In this document: in pieces, positions 18,138 through 26,189 of the stretch
Layout: each line of letters starts with the position of its first letter
Numbering within the stretch: position 1 is the first letter of the stretch
From: Vallitalea maricola
Lineage (GTDB): Bacteria > Bacillota > Clostridia > Lachnospirales > Vallitaleaceae
DNA: 41,276 nucleotides
Assembly (NCBI RefSeq): GCF_036985595.1
Contig: NZ_BTPU01000030.1
Coordinates: 1-41,276, forward strand
Reading direction: 5' to 3'
Program-made: the position numbers and the translations under genes
Notes under the pieces: model-generated
Seen by the model: only the letters and a program-made list of their open reading frames with translations
What the model was told of the DNA's origin: nothing
Databases searched by the model: none

Positions 18138-19730
18138 TTATATATAAGCTTTAATCTTTTTTGTCAGCTCTCTAAGTAACTTGACCTCGATTGAATCTAT
18201 TAAAGCTATTAAACTTGCATTAATGATGTCTGTTGAAACACCTACTGTTGACCATTCATGCTTTCCGTCTGTGGATGATATAAGTACTCTAACTTTAGCA
18301 GCAGTAGCTTCTTTTGTATCTAGAACCCTTACCTTGTAATCAGTTAAATGTACTTTTTTAAGTTCTGGATAGAATACTTCTAGAGCCTGTCTAAGTGCTT
18401 TATCCAATGCATTTACAGGTCCATCACCTTCCGCAGCTGCCATTTTAATTTTATCATCAACATTTACTTTGACCATAGCAAAAGCAGTTAGTTCTCCAGA
18501 TTCGTTAGGTTTTTCACCTATTGTTTTAAAATTTTCTAACTTGAAGAATGGTTTATATTTACCTAAGTTCTTTCTTATAATTAATTCAAATGTACTTTCT
18601 GCACCTTCAAATTGATAGCCTTCATGCTCTAATTCTTTTAACCTATCCATTATCTGTATTGTTTCTGGGGAATCTTTCTTAACGTTTGGAGCAACTTTCT
18701 GTATTTTCTTAAGGATAGTACTTCTACCCGCTACTTCTGACATCAAGAATCTTCTTTCGTTTCCAACAATCTCAGGATTAATATGTTCAAATGATTTAGA
18801 GGCCTTGTTTACACCATCAATATGCATTCCGCCTTTGTGTGTGAAAGCTGCTCTACCAACATAAGGTTCTTTATCATCTAAGGAAACATTAGCTATTTCA
18901 GCCACTTTTCTAGCTATATCAGTAATTAGTTCCAGGTTTTCTTGATTAATGCATTCATAATCATTTTTAACCTGTAGATTACCGATAACTGTTGATAAAT
19001 TAGCATTACCACATCTTTCTCCAAAACCTATATATGTTCCTTGAACTTGCTTAGCTCCAGCAAAAACTGCCATAACACTATTTGCAACGGCCATACCACA
19101 GTCATTATGACAATGGATACCTACTTCTGTCTTATATTTGTTTACAACCAATTTGGTAATCTCATAGATTTCATTAGGCATACAGCCACCATTGGTATCA
19201 CAAAGAACTAAACTATCAGCTCCACCGTCAATTGCAGTTTTTAAGGTCTTCATAGCATACTCAGGATTTGCCTTATATCCATCAAAGAAATGTTCAGCGT
19301 CATAGACAACTTCTTTACCTTTTTCTTTGAAAAATGCTAGAGTATCCTTTATCATATTCAGATTTTCTTCTAAAGTAGTATTTATAATATCTGTAACATG
19401 GAAATCCCAACTCTTACCAAATATTGCTACTACAGGAGAATTAGCTAAAAGTAGTGACTTGACATTAGCATCATCTTGAACTTTTATATTTCTACGCCTT
19501 GTACTTCCAAAGGCAGTTAATTTAGTGTTATTTAATTCAATACTTTTAATGCGTTCAAAAAATTCCAAATCCTTAGGGTTTGAACCTGGGTTGCCTGCTT
19601 CAATGTAGGAAACACCTAGTTCATCAAGAGCTTTTACTATCTTAATTTTATCTTCAACTGAAAAGGAAATCCCTTCAGCTTGAGCACCATCCCTAAGGGT
19701 GGAATCGTAGATTTTTATGTTTTTTTCCAA
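18138..19730 (-). CDS. cimA: (R)-citramalate synthase
   Basis: CimA condenses pyruvate and acetyl-CoA to citramalate, which LeuCD and LeuB convert to 2-oxobutyrate, a threonine-independent entry to isoleucine. The 530-residue protein is of the DRE-TIM family: IYDSTLRDGAQAEGISFSVEDK, IEAGNPGSNPKDLEFF, GIHCHNDCGMAVANS and THKGGMHIDGV, plus a C-terminal regulatory domain (about 380-530). The GNPGSNPKD stretch is CimA-type rather than LeuA-type. The start is most likely TTG at 19730, where AGGAGG lies 9 nt upstream; the longer ATG frame would place that site inside the gene. It follows ilvC after a terminator-like hairpin. Confidence 0.92.
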   Translation of the reverse strand: MEKNIKIYDSTLRDGAQAEGISFSVEDKIKIVKALDELGVSYIEAGNPGSNPKDLEFFERIKSIELNNTKLTAFGSTRRRNIKVQDDANVKSLLLANSPVVAIFGKSWDFHVTDIINTTLEENLNMIKDTLAFFKEKGKEVVYDAEHFFDGYKANPEYAMKTLKTAIDGGADSLVLCDTNGGCMPNEIYEITKLVVNKYKTEVGIHCHNDCGMAVANSVMAVFAGAKQVQGTYIGFGERCGNANLSTVIGNLQVKNDYECINQENLELITDIARKVAEIANVSLDDKEPYVGRAAFTHKGGMHIDGVNKASKSFEHINPEIVGNERRFLMSEVAGRSTILKKIQKVAPNVKKDSPETIQIMDRLKELEHEGYQFEGAESTFELIIRKNLGKYKPFFKLENFKTIGEKPNESGELTAFAMVKVNVDDKIKMAAAEGDGPVNALDKALRQALEVFYPELKKVHLTDYKVRVLDTKEATAAKVRVLISSTDGKHEWSTVGVSTDIINASLIALIDSIEVKLLRELTKKIKAYI

Positions 19731-19864
19731 CTGATATTCCCTCCTATATAATAGACAACTTAATACAATTTCCCTATCAATCATCTTAGTGCATCTTCAA
19801 TAATTTCAGTGGGCAAACTACACTATATTTTGTAAGTTTTGTATAATTTTACCCTCAATTTTTT

Positions 19865-19893
19865 TAGTAAAAAGGTCGGTTAATAAACCGACC
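19865..19893 (-). terminator. Intrinsic terminator between ilvC and cimA
   Basis: The minus strand reads GGTCGGTT, loop TATT, AACCGACC, then TTTTTACTAAAAAAATT. This is a strong GC-rich 8-bp stem with a T run, placed 20 bases after the ilvC stop inside the ilv-leu locus. It should lower expression of cimA and later genes relative to ilvNC, or mark an operon boundary. Confidence 0.8.
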
Positions 19894-19912
19894 AAATATT
19901 AGTGTTTATTAA

Positions 19913-20899
19913 TTACTTCATCCAGCTCATCATTTTTCTAAGTTCTTTTCCAACTTTTTCAATTTGATGATCAGCTTCAATTCTTCTTCTAGATCTAAAT
20001 GCTGGGCGATTAGCTTTGTTCTCTAGGATCCAGTTTCTTGCAAAAGTACCATCTTGGATTTCTGCAAGTACTTTCTTCATTTCTTTCTTGCTGTCTTTAT
20101 TAATGATTCTCTTACCAACTGAGTAATCTCCGTATTCAGCAGTATCACTAATAGAATATCTCATGTATGATAATCCACCTTCATTGATAAGGTCAACGAT
20201 AAGTTTCATTTCATGGCAACATTCAAAATATGCACTTTCTGGTTGGTATCCAGCTTCAACAAGTGTTTCAAAACCAGCTTTTATAAGTTCTGATACCCCA
20301 CCACAGAGTACTGCTTGCTCTCCGAATAAGTCTGTTTCAGTCTCTTCTTTGAAAGTTGTTTCAAGAATACCGGCTCTTGCTCCACCAATACCAGCTGCAT
20401 AAGCAAGTGCTAAATCTTTAGCTCCGTTAGCATCTTGGTATACTGCGATAAGACAAGGAACTCCTTTTCCTTCAACATATTGACTTCTAACTGTATGTCC
20501 TGGTCCTTTTGGAGCTACCATGAAAACATTTACATCTTCTGGAGGAACGATTTGTCCGTAGTGAATGTTGAAACCATGAGCGAATACTAAAGAGTTTCCA
20601 GCTTCTAGGTTAGGTTCAATACTTTCTTTATATAAATCAGCTTGCTTTTCATCGTTTATTAAAATCATGATTACATCAGCTTGTTTTGCAGCTTCAGCAG
20701 CTACAGCTACTTTTAAACCAGCATCTTCAGCTAATTTCCATGATTTACTTCCTTCATATAAACCAACAACTACGTCTACACCTGATTCATGAAGATTCAG
20801 TGCATGAGCGTGACCTTGACTTCCGTATCCGATGACTGCTACAGTTTTTCCTTCTAATAATGATAAGTTACAATCCTTTTCATAAAACATTTTTGCCAT
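19913..20899 (-). CDS. ilvC: Ketol-acid reductoisomerase
   Basis: IlvC isomerises and reduces acetolactate or acetohydroxybutyrate with NAD(P)H and Mg. The 328-residue protein is the short class I form. The nucleotide-binding motif is VAVIGYGSQGHAHALNL (about residue 19-36). VAPKGPGHTVR, the metal ligands in TETDLFGEQAVLCGG, and ECCHEMKLIVDLI are visible. AGGAGG precedes the ATG. It is second in the operon, 128 bases after ilvN. Confidence 0.97.
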   Translation of the reverse strand: MAKMFYEKDCNLSLLEGKTVAVIGYGSQGHAHALNLHESGVDVVVGLYEGSKSWKLAEDAGLKVAVAAEAAKQADVIMILINDEKQADLYKESIEPNLEAGNSLVFAHGFNIHYGQIVPPEDVNVFMVAPKGPGHTVRSQYVEGKGVPCLIAVYQDANGAKDLALAYAAGIGGARAGILETTFKEETETDLFGEQAVLCGGVSELIKAGFETLVEAGYQPESAYFECCHEMKLIVDLINEGGLSYMRYSISDTAEYGDYSVGKRIINKDSKKEMKKVLAEIQDGTFARNWILENKANRPAFRSRRRIEADHQIEKVGKELRKMMSWMK

Positions 20900-21027
20900 T
20901 TTTATTTCCTCCTATTTTTTCTTTATTTAAGTTAGGGATGGGTTAAAATAAATTCATCTATATATAATACAATGTACGTATCGGACATTTTTCACTATGA
21001 TAAATGATATTTTAGCCTTTACCTTAG

Positions 21028-21531
21028 CTAATCAATATATTGTTTTATTTCTTTGCTGCCTCTTTCAAGTGCTGTAAGTCCTGTTCTAACAATTTCTTTA
21101 ACTCCATAAGGTTCAACTAAGTCAAGAAAAGCATTTACCTTGTTTTGGTCTCCTGTAATCTCAACCGTCAGGGTTTCACTTGAAACATCTATTATGTTAG
21201 CTCTAAAGATACCAGCTATTTCAATGATAGCTGCTCTGTTTCCGTCTTTTGCGGATATTTTAATAAGAGCTAACTCTCTGTACACAGATTCTTCTGGTTT
21301 GAGTTCTATTATATGTATAACATCAACTAATTTATTTAGTTGTTTTGTTATCTGGTCAATAATTAAATCATTACCTCTAGCTACAATAGTCATTCTAGAA
21401 AATTCTGGATTTTCAGTTACTCCAACAGATAGACTGTCAATATTATACCCTCTTCTACTAAATAGCCCTGCGACTCGACTCAACACCCCAGAATGGTTTG
21501 TAACTAAAACTGATAATACATGTCTATTCAT
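21028..21531 (-). CDS. ilvN: Acetolactate synthase, small (regulatory) subunit
   Basis: IlvN activates the IlvB catalytic subunit and confers valine feedback inhibition. The 167-residue protein has an N-terminal ACT domain starting RHVLSVLVTNHSGVLSRVAGLFSRRGYNIDSL in two overlapping motifs, and a C-terminal ACT-like half (ELALIKISAKDGNR onwards). AGGAGG lies 7 nt before the ATG at 21531; the longer open frame has no site. It is the first gene after the T-box leader. Confidence 0.96.
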   Translation of the reverse strand: MNRHVLSVLVTNHSGVLSRVAGLFSRRGYNIDSLSVGVTENPEFSRMTIVARGNDLIIDQITKQLNKLVDVIHIIELKPEESVYRELALIKISAKDGNRAAIIEIAGIFRANIIDVSSETLTVEITGDQNKVNAFLDLVEPYGVKEIVRTGLTALERGSKEIKQYID

Positions 21532-21680
21532 AATTATTCCTCCTTCCAGATTTATGAATTTTACCATTTTAATAAATCAATGTACTAAATAATTAAATTA
21601 AACTACCACATTTCTAATGAAAGTTTTACTCTTGTACATTTCATTCTCATTAGTAACATAATTAATTTTATATATAAAAA

Positions 21681-21708
21681 CGCCCCTACAGAATAAACTG
21701 TAGGGACG
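21681..21708 (-). terminator. Regulated terminator of the T-box leader
   Basis: The minus strand forms an 11-bp stem (CGTCCCTACAG with CTGTAGGGGCG, one G-U pair, 6-nt loop) followed by TTTTTATATA. It is the terminator that competes with the T-box antiterminator immediately upstream. Confidence 0.92.
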
Positions 21709-21953
21709 AGGAAACCACGCGATACCACCCTAATTGTCTCTATACTAAAAGACCACTCAAAACAGGTTCTAACAAACCCTAGCCTATAACGGGGCTCCCC
21801 GGTAACCACCTACTCTAATTTCAATGGTCCTGCTCAAGAGTGATGTATATTCTTGCAGTAGTACTGATTCTCACCAACCATCAGCTCTCTACAACTACAT
21901 ATGCAAATCATACGTCTCTATCACTGCATTTATCAGACAATTCATTTTCGATT
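21681..21953 (-). promoter_or_regulatory. T-box leader controlling the ilv-leu operon, probably Ile-specific
   Basis: The minus-strand leader holds the T-box sequence AGGGTGGTATCGCG (21718-21731), whose bulge pairs with the NCCA end of an uncharged tRNA. A terminator follows directly. In Stem I, AGTG (21922-21925) can pair with CACT and GTAT (21910-21913) with ATAC (21845-21848). This leaves AUC (21842-21844) unpaired on the 3' side of the specifier loop, followed by a purine. AUC is an isoleucine codon, which suits the operon. The pairing was done by eye, so the specifier is less sure than the T-box itself. Confidence 0.9.
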
Positions 21954-21959
21954 GATAGT

Positions 21960-21988
21960 ATTATACCAAGATAAAGTATCCGTGTCAA
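21960..21988 (-). promoter_or_regulatory. Consensus promoter of the T-box/ilv-leu operon
   Basis: The minus strand has TTGACA (21983-21988), exactly 17 nt, then TATAAT (21960-21965): a perfect sigma-A consensus directly before the T-box leader. Confidence 0.92.
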
Positions 21989-22092
21989 GCGTTTAATGAT
22001 GTTTTTTTGTATTTATTTTTAAAAGAGTCATGGTAATTTTATACTTTTTAATGTATATTTATAAATAAAACATTATCATTATTATATTTTTC

Positions 22093-22135
22093 CAAAAAAC
22101 AAGTCAGAATAAAATAATTAAAATTTTTCCTGACT
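22093..22135 (-). terminator. Terminator after the peptide/polyketide cluster
   Basis: On the minus strand AGTCAG and CTGACT (22130-22135 and 22102-22107), with partial inner pairing, are followed by TTGTTTTTT. It lies about 15 bases past the last gene of the cluster and separates it from the ilv promoter. Confidence 0.7.
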
Positions 22136-22149
22136 AACCAACCAATAAT

Positions 22150-23244
22150 TCAGATAAATGTTTGAACCCACTTTATAATCTCGATTACTACTTCTTTAAT
22201 CCATAAGAACATAGAAAAGAAACTTCCAATCAAAAACGCAGTACTGATTACCATATAAGTCAATACAAATTTATTTTTTATCTTTGTAACCTTCTGTCTC
22301 TTAAAAACACTAATTATTGTTCTCCACAAATTAAGTCTAAGTGAGTCTATTCCAAATGTATTTATTAATATAAAATATCCATCATTTGATATAAACGGGC
22401 TACAATTAAGAAATATGAAATATGCATTAACTACACTGAATTTTACCATAATATCAAAGCATATTTGACTCATATCTATCAAACATATAGACGCCAGCGA
22501 AAAAAGCAAAAGAAATATATTTGTTTTTAATCCAGCTGATAAAACCCTAATTTTATTTTTATATTTAAGCTGCATAAGCTTAGAGTAAGTTGTATAATAC
22601 ATTGGAATAAACTTAGCATATAGAACCATGTAAAATTGCAAGTCTCTCAATCCTACATTTATTGCAGCAAAAACATGAGCTAATTCATGTATTGTGATAA
22701 TTATTATGCTGACCAACATACTAATTAAAAAACCTTTTATAGAGGAGTTATCATATAGAAATATATTACCTTTCATCTGCAATAATGTATCGATATTAAA
22801 TAATATAACCACCAAAGACGCTACACTTAACAACTTAAAGATTATAGATAATTTCGACAAAGCTTTAACTATCTTGACTATTCTAGGTGGAATTTCATCT
22901 ATTACAAAGTCGAAAATAGAAGTACTTATCATATCTATCTCATTGTTAGCAGATAAGTTAACACTATTCTCCATCAAACCTTTTTTACTAAGATTCTCAT
23001 GTAAACTAAGGACATTAATTTTTTTATGTAAACTATTCATAAGATAGTCATCAATCTCCGAAAAGGTATAATTTTTTGCATTTGTCAGCTCATATATTTT
23101 TTCTAGAATATAATATTGGTTTTTATTAACTGATATATAACTTTTTTTCTGTTGGCTACCTATAAGATATCTAGTTTTATTGAAAGGTAATTTATCTTCT
23201 AAAAAAAATATATCACTAGTATATTTAAATGTACCTTCACTCAT
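22150..23244 (-). CDS. M50-family membrane metalloprotease-like protein with PqqD-like N-terminus
   Basis: This 364-residue protein has two parts. Residues about 20-95 look like a PqqD-type winged-helix domain (RYLIGSQQKKSYISVNKNQYYILEKIYELT), the fold that recognises RiPP leader peptides. The rest has about five or six hydrophobic membrane segments. It carries the zinc motif HELAH (H186, E187, H190) at the end of a membrane helix and NCSPFISNDGYF with D288, the third M50 zinc ligand. Such proteins (for example YydH and SkfC-type) accompany radical SAM peptide maturases. A role in leader removal is inference. The ATG at 23244 has AGAGGTG upstream; the longer GTG frame overlaps that site. It is the last gene, 36 bases after the radical SAM gene. 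Confidence 0.8.
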   Translation of the reverse strand: MSEGTFKYTSDIFFLEDKLPFNKTRYLIGSQQKKSYISVNKNQYYILEKIYELTNAKNYTFSEIDDYLMNSLHKKINVLSLHENLSKKGLMENSVNLSANNEIDMISTSIFDFVIDEIPPRIVKIVKALSKLSIIFKLLSVASLVVILFNIDTLLQMKGNIFLYDNSSIKGFLISMLVSIIIITIHELAHVFAAINVGLRDLQFYMVLYAKFIPMYYTTYSKLMQLKYKNKIRVLSAGLKTNIFLLLFSLASICLIDMSQICFDIMVKFSVVNAYFIFLNCSPFISNDGYFILINTFGIDSLRLNLWRTIISVFKRQKVTKIKNKFVLTYMVISTAFLIGSFFSMFLWIKEVVIEIIKWVQTFI

Positions 23245-23280
23245 ATAATCACCTCTCTTCACACTAGTATAATAATGTAT

Positions 23281-24591
23281 TTACTTGCATGAAATATCTT
23301 GTTTTCCACGTTTGAAATAAGCCGAACAAATCCTTATATTTTTTTTGAATACTTCCATTTCTGATTTATTTCGTCTTAACTCCATTAATTTTTTTATAAC
23401 ATAATCAATTGTAAAGTCTACAATAAAACATCTTGATTTGATAACACTGTTGATTGAGCCATTACTTATAAGACTTGACCCAGCACACCATAAGAAACAT
23501 AGTTTATTATTAACACATTTTTTACATTCTGTAATATGATTACGATTATTTTCTCTAATCAAGTATTCCATCTTATCCTTACTAAGGTCTAATCCATTAT
23601 TGATATTACCTATTTGATGATGTCTTCTTTGATAGAAAAGATGACATGGATAAAATTCACCTTCAGGATTGGTGAATACTGTTCCATAACCTGCACGACA
23701 GAATTTATTATATCTTTTAGTTATCAAATTAATAAATACACCCAAGAAATGCGCAGGTGGCATAGCACTCATTTCATCATCAAGTAACAATTCTATATAG
23801 TAATCATAAATACCTTTATAAAACTCAGCCAAATCTTCCAAATCTTTTTCATCTTCTACTGAATATTCCGGATCCTTACTATCCACTGGAAAAATATACA
23901 CAGTATCAAAGCCAAGGTTGTATAATTCTTCTGTATAATGATATCCCCATTCTCTCAAATGTCCTTTATTTTGGAGATGTTTTTTATGTATAGTACATTC
24001 TGCATATAGAGGGAATTGTCTTCCATATTCTTTTAGTAAAACAAGGTTTTCTTTAATCTTGTCAAAACTACCTTTTCCATTAATAAAGACCCTGGCAGTA
24101 TCATGAAGTTCTTTTAATCCATCAATGCTAATAGAAATTGAAATATTATGTTCATTTAAAAAATCAATAATTTGTTCATTCATAATCGTTCCATTTGTAA
24201 TAATAGAATATTTGGGAGGAATTATTTTTCTATCTTCACATATTTCATCCACTCTTTTTATAGTGGCTTCTATAGTTTTATAATTCAACATTGGTTCTCC
24301 GCCAAAGAAACATATTAGAGATACACCATCTTCATAATTATCCAACATAGTTAAAAATGTTTTGATACAATCATCTTCTGTCATCTGTTCTTTAGCATTA
24401 TTACTATCATAGGTTCCTTTGGAAACCATACAGTAACTACATGCCAGATTACACCTTTCTATTACATTAAATATTAATCCTCCAAGTCTTTTACCTTTAA
24501 CACTATTATTGCACATTTCAATTTTTTCTAAATTAAGCCCCAAATCATTTACAATATCTTCTTCATTTAGCGAATCTATATTAGATATCAT
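23281..24591 (-). CDS. Radical SAM/SPASM peptide maturase
   Basis: This is a 436-residue enzyme of the SPASM group that modifies ribosomal peptides. The SAM 4Fe-4S motif CxxxCxxC is C47, C51, C54 (ERCNLACSYC), and GGEP is at 97-100. The C-terminal SPASM domain has seven cysteines, C298, C316, C356, C359, C365, C369 and C388, in the canonical C-x2-C-x5-C-x3-C arrangement for two auxiliary clusters. Candidate reactions are thioether or C-C crosslinking or epimerisation; the sequence does not decide. The listed start is the first ATG. Sequence up to 24684 reads as 31 more maturase-like residues with no ATG/GTG/TTG, so translation may begin there at an ATT. It lies next to the peptide gene. Confidence 0.93.
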   Translation of the reverse strand: MISNIDSLNEEDIVNDLGLNLEKIEMCNNSVKGKRLGGLIFNVIERCNLACSYCMVSKGTYDSNNAKEQMTEDDCIKTFLTMLDNYEDGVSLICFFGGEPMLNYKTIEATIKRVDEICEDRKIIPPKYSIITNGTIMNEQIIDFLNEHNISISISIDGLKELHDTARVFINGKGSFDKIKENLVLLKEYGRQFPLYAECTIHKKHLQNKGHLREWGYHYTEELYNLGFDTVYIFPVDSKDPEYSVEDEKDLEDLAEFYKGIYDYYIELLLDDEMSAMPPAHFLGVFINLITKRYNKFCRAGYGTVFTNPEGEFYPCHLFYQRRHHQIGNINNGLDLSKDKMEYLIRENNRNHITECKKCVNNKLCFLWCAGSSLISNGSINSVIKSRCFIVDFTIDYVIKKLMELRRNKSEMEVFKKNIRICSAYFKRGKQDISCK

Positions 24592-24696
24592 TTGTCTTCC
24601 AACTTCTATAATACTATTATAGGATGGAAGATATAATACACTCTTTTCTTCATTAACCTCAACTAATTTAACGTTATTAATAATGCTCGCCCCTTT
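24592..24696 (-). other. Probable N-terminal extension of the radical SAM gene with AAAGGGG site and ATT start
   Basis: Upstream of the first ATG the frame stays open for 31 codons back to ATT at 24684, with an in-frame TAG 5 codons before it. The extension ends SVLYLPSYNSIIEVGRQ, which looks like the N-terminal strand region typical of SPASM peptide maturases. AAAGGGG (24690-24696) is 5 nt before ATT 24684. The weaker alternative is the ATG at 24591, preceded by GGAAG. Confidence 0.5.
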
Positions 24697-24844
24697 CTAA
24701 TATATTTTGAAGGAATAAGTTTAACTATAATAATTCATATTTCATATCATTAGTATTGTAATATTTTTATGTACATATCTAGCTATTAATAATTAATTAA
24801 CCAATTAAGAACGAGTTATAATAAATACTTTAGTCAGTCATTAA

Positions 24845-24994
24845 TTATCTAGGCGCTGCTGCCTCGTCACAACCACATATTGTGCCACCAATACCTGCAC
24901 AAATTACCTCTTCAAGGTCATTTAAGTCATTAAACTCAACTACTTCAAAATTTTCTTTAAAATCCTCTGTTTTAGTAATATCAAATTTTTTCAT
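24845..24994 (-). CDS. Putative RiPP precursor peptide (49 aa, three cysteines)
   Basis: A short gene encodes a 49-residue peptide with a perfect ribosome binding site (AGGAGG, 7 nt before ATG). Residues 1-31 are acidic and leader-like (MKKFDITKTEDFKENFEVVE first). Residues 32-49 read CAGIGGTICGCDEAAAPR, with cysteines at 32, 40 and 42 and four glycines: a plausible core. It is directly upstream of the radical SAM/SPASM gene. The Gly/Cys-rich tail resembles clostridial radical SAM peptides (for example Clo7bot-type) only in general style; I see no known product. A GG at 36-37 could mark a cleavage site. The codon use and context support a real gene; the processing is inference. Confidence 0.85.
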   Translation of the reverse strand: MKKFDITKTEDFKENFEVVEFNDLNDLEEVICAGIGGTICGCDEAAAPR

Positions 24995-25038
24995 GTTTAT
25001 CCTCCTTTTTTATGTTAAACTTACTCCATTCAAACAAA

Positions 25039-26160
25039 TTAATTTAAGATACTTTCAGTATTACTTTTTATTGATAAAAACACCTGTCCTTCATTAATAT
25101 ATAATTCATCAATTATTTTGATTAAACCCTTAATGTATTTAACAGGATTTTGGTTATAATTCTTACTATTTACATTGTATAAGTACCTAGTGAATTCTCT
25201 CCAGTACTTTCCTACGCCAGCAATTTTAGCAGCGTCTTGTTTCAGACTATTCTTATCATATACTTTTCCTAAGTAATCTAGTGAAAATGACAACTCTTTT
25301 CTAAATCCAGTATTAGATCCTTTTAACAAAAAAAGCCTCATTATATCTAATCTTTTACTAAATCGCTTTGTTATAATCTGGTTATTTTCATATTTCTTAA
25401 ATAACTCTATAGATTGTAACAATTCCTGCTTAAGGGCTAATAATGAACTGCATCCTTTTATCTCACATACTTGTTTTTCTTCATCTATAAGATAGCTGTC
25501 ATGCTTTATTAGATACTTCTCACTCTCATTATGTAATCTTTGAAGACCTAGATAATCAAAATCCGTAGCCTCATACGATTGATCTAATTTCATAAAATAC
25601 ATTTCTAGAAATAAATTATTTTCAAAAAACTTGTTATAACCAATACAAATATTTGTTCCATCTATATCAATTATATTAAGAATAAAACATTGTTTTCTAT
25701 CATCATACCCAATAATCAAACCAAAAGAAGAATTATTAATAAAAGAATTAGCGACGCTTTTATTATAATAATCTTTATCAAGTTTTTTTCCAGTCACATT
25801 TTCACTATGGTTCACATAAATGTTACCATCATAATAAATTGCTAATATTTCATCATTGTCAATACATTCTTTAATTCTATTTATTTCATCCATATTTGAT
25901 TTAACTAATTCTATATTAAATACATTCATTAATTCTTTTTCGCTATAAATATTATAAGGATATAGAAACCATAGATAGGTTTCATTATATTTTTGTACTC
26001 CAAATTGAAGTAAATCTCTAACACCTAGTAGATAAAGCAGCCAATAATCAATTTCAATATTATTTAACAATAAATAATGGTATATAGTTACTATTTTACA
26101 ATGCAACATTAATTTTGATGTTTTTTGTGGTAATATATCTGCATTACTAATTAATTTCAT
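25039..26160 (-). CDS. BtrH-like protein, putative acyl-ACP acyltransferase
   Basis: This 373-residue soluble protein has no membrane segment. Its N-terminus (MLHCKIVTIYHYLLLNNIEI, H20 and C21, then LLYLLGVRDLLQFG) resembles the BtrH N-terminal domain, which opens with a HC pair and a helix. Residues 281-329 (GSNTGFRKELSFSLDYLG through KYWREFTRYL) match the DUF4872 domain that usually follows it. In butirosin synthesis BtrH moves an acyl group from an ACP to an amine of the antibiotic. Here, beside an ACP and a peptide gene, the analogous role would be acylating the peptide. The similarity is from memory of the family pattern and is divergent. The start at 26160 has GGTGG 6 nt upstream. Confidence 0.6.
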   Translation of the reverse strand: MKLISNADILPQKTSKLMLHCKIVTIYHYLLLNNIEIDYWLLYLLGVRDLLQFGVQKYNETYLWFLYPYNIYSEKELMNVFNIELVKSNMDEINRIKECIDNDEILAIYYDGNIYVNHSENVTGKKLDKDYYNKSVANSFINNSSFGLIIGYDDRKQCFILNIIDIDGTNICIGYNKFFENNLFLEMYFMKLDQSYEATDFDYLGLQRLHNESEKYLIKHDSYLIDEEKQVCEIKGCSSLLALKQELLQSIELFKKYENNQIITKRFSKRLDIMRLFLLKGSNTGFRKELSFSLDYLGKVYDKNSLKQDAAKIAGVGKYWREFTRYLYNVNSKNYNQNPVKYIKGLIKIIDELYINEGQVFLSIKSNTESILN

Positions 26161-26189
26161 ATGTCCACCATCTTTCTTAAGATATAGTT

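Noticed and set aside
21140..21592. 150-codon plus-strand frame antisense to ilvN
   Set aside because: Antisense to a recognised gene and its leader; no start signal.
21603..21809. 68-codon minus-strand frame upstream of ilvN
   Set aside because: It lies inside the T-box leader and terminator, has no ribosome site, and is explained by the RNA element.
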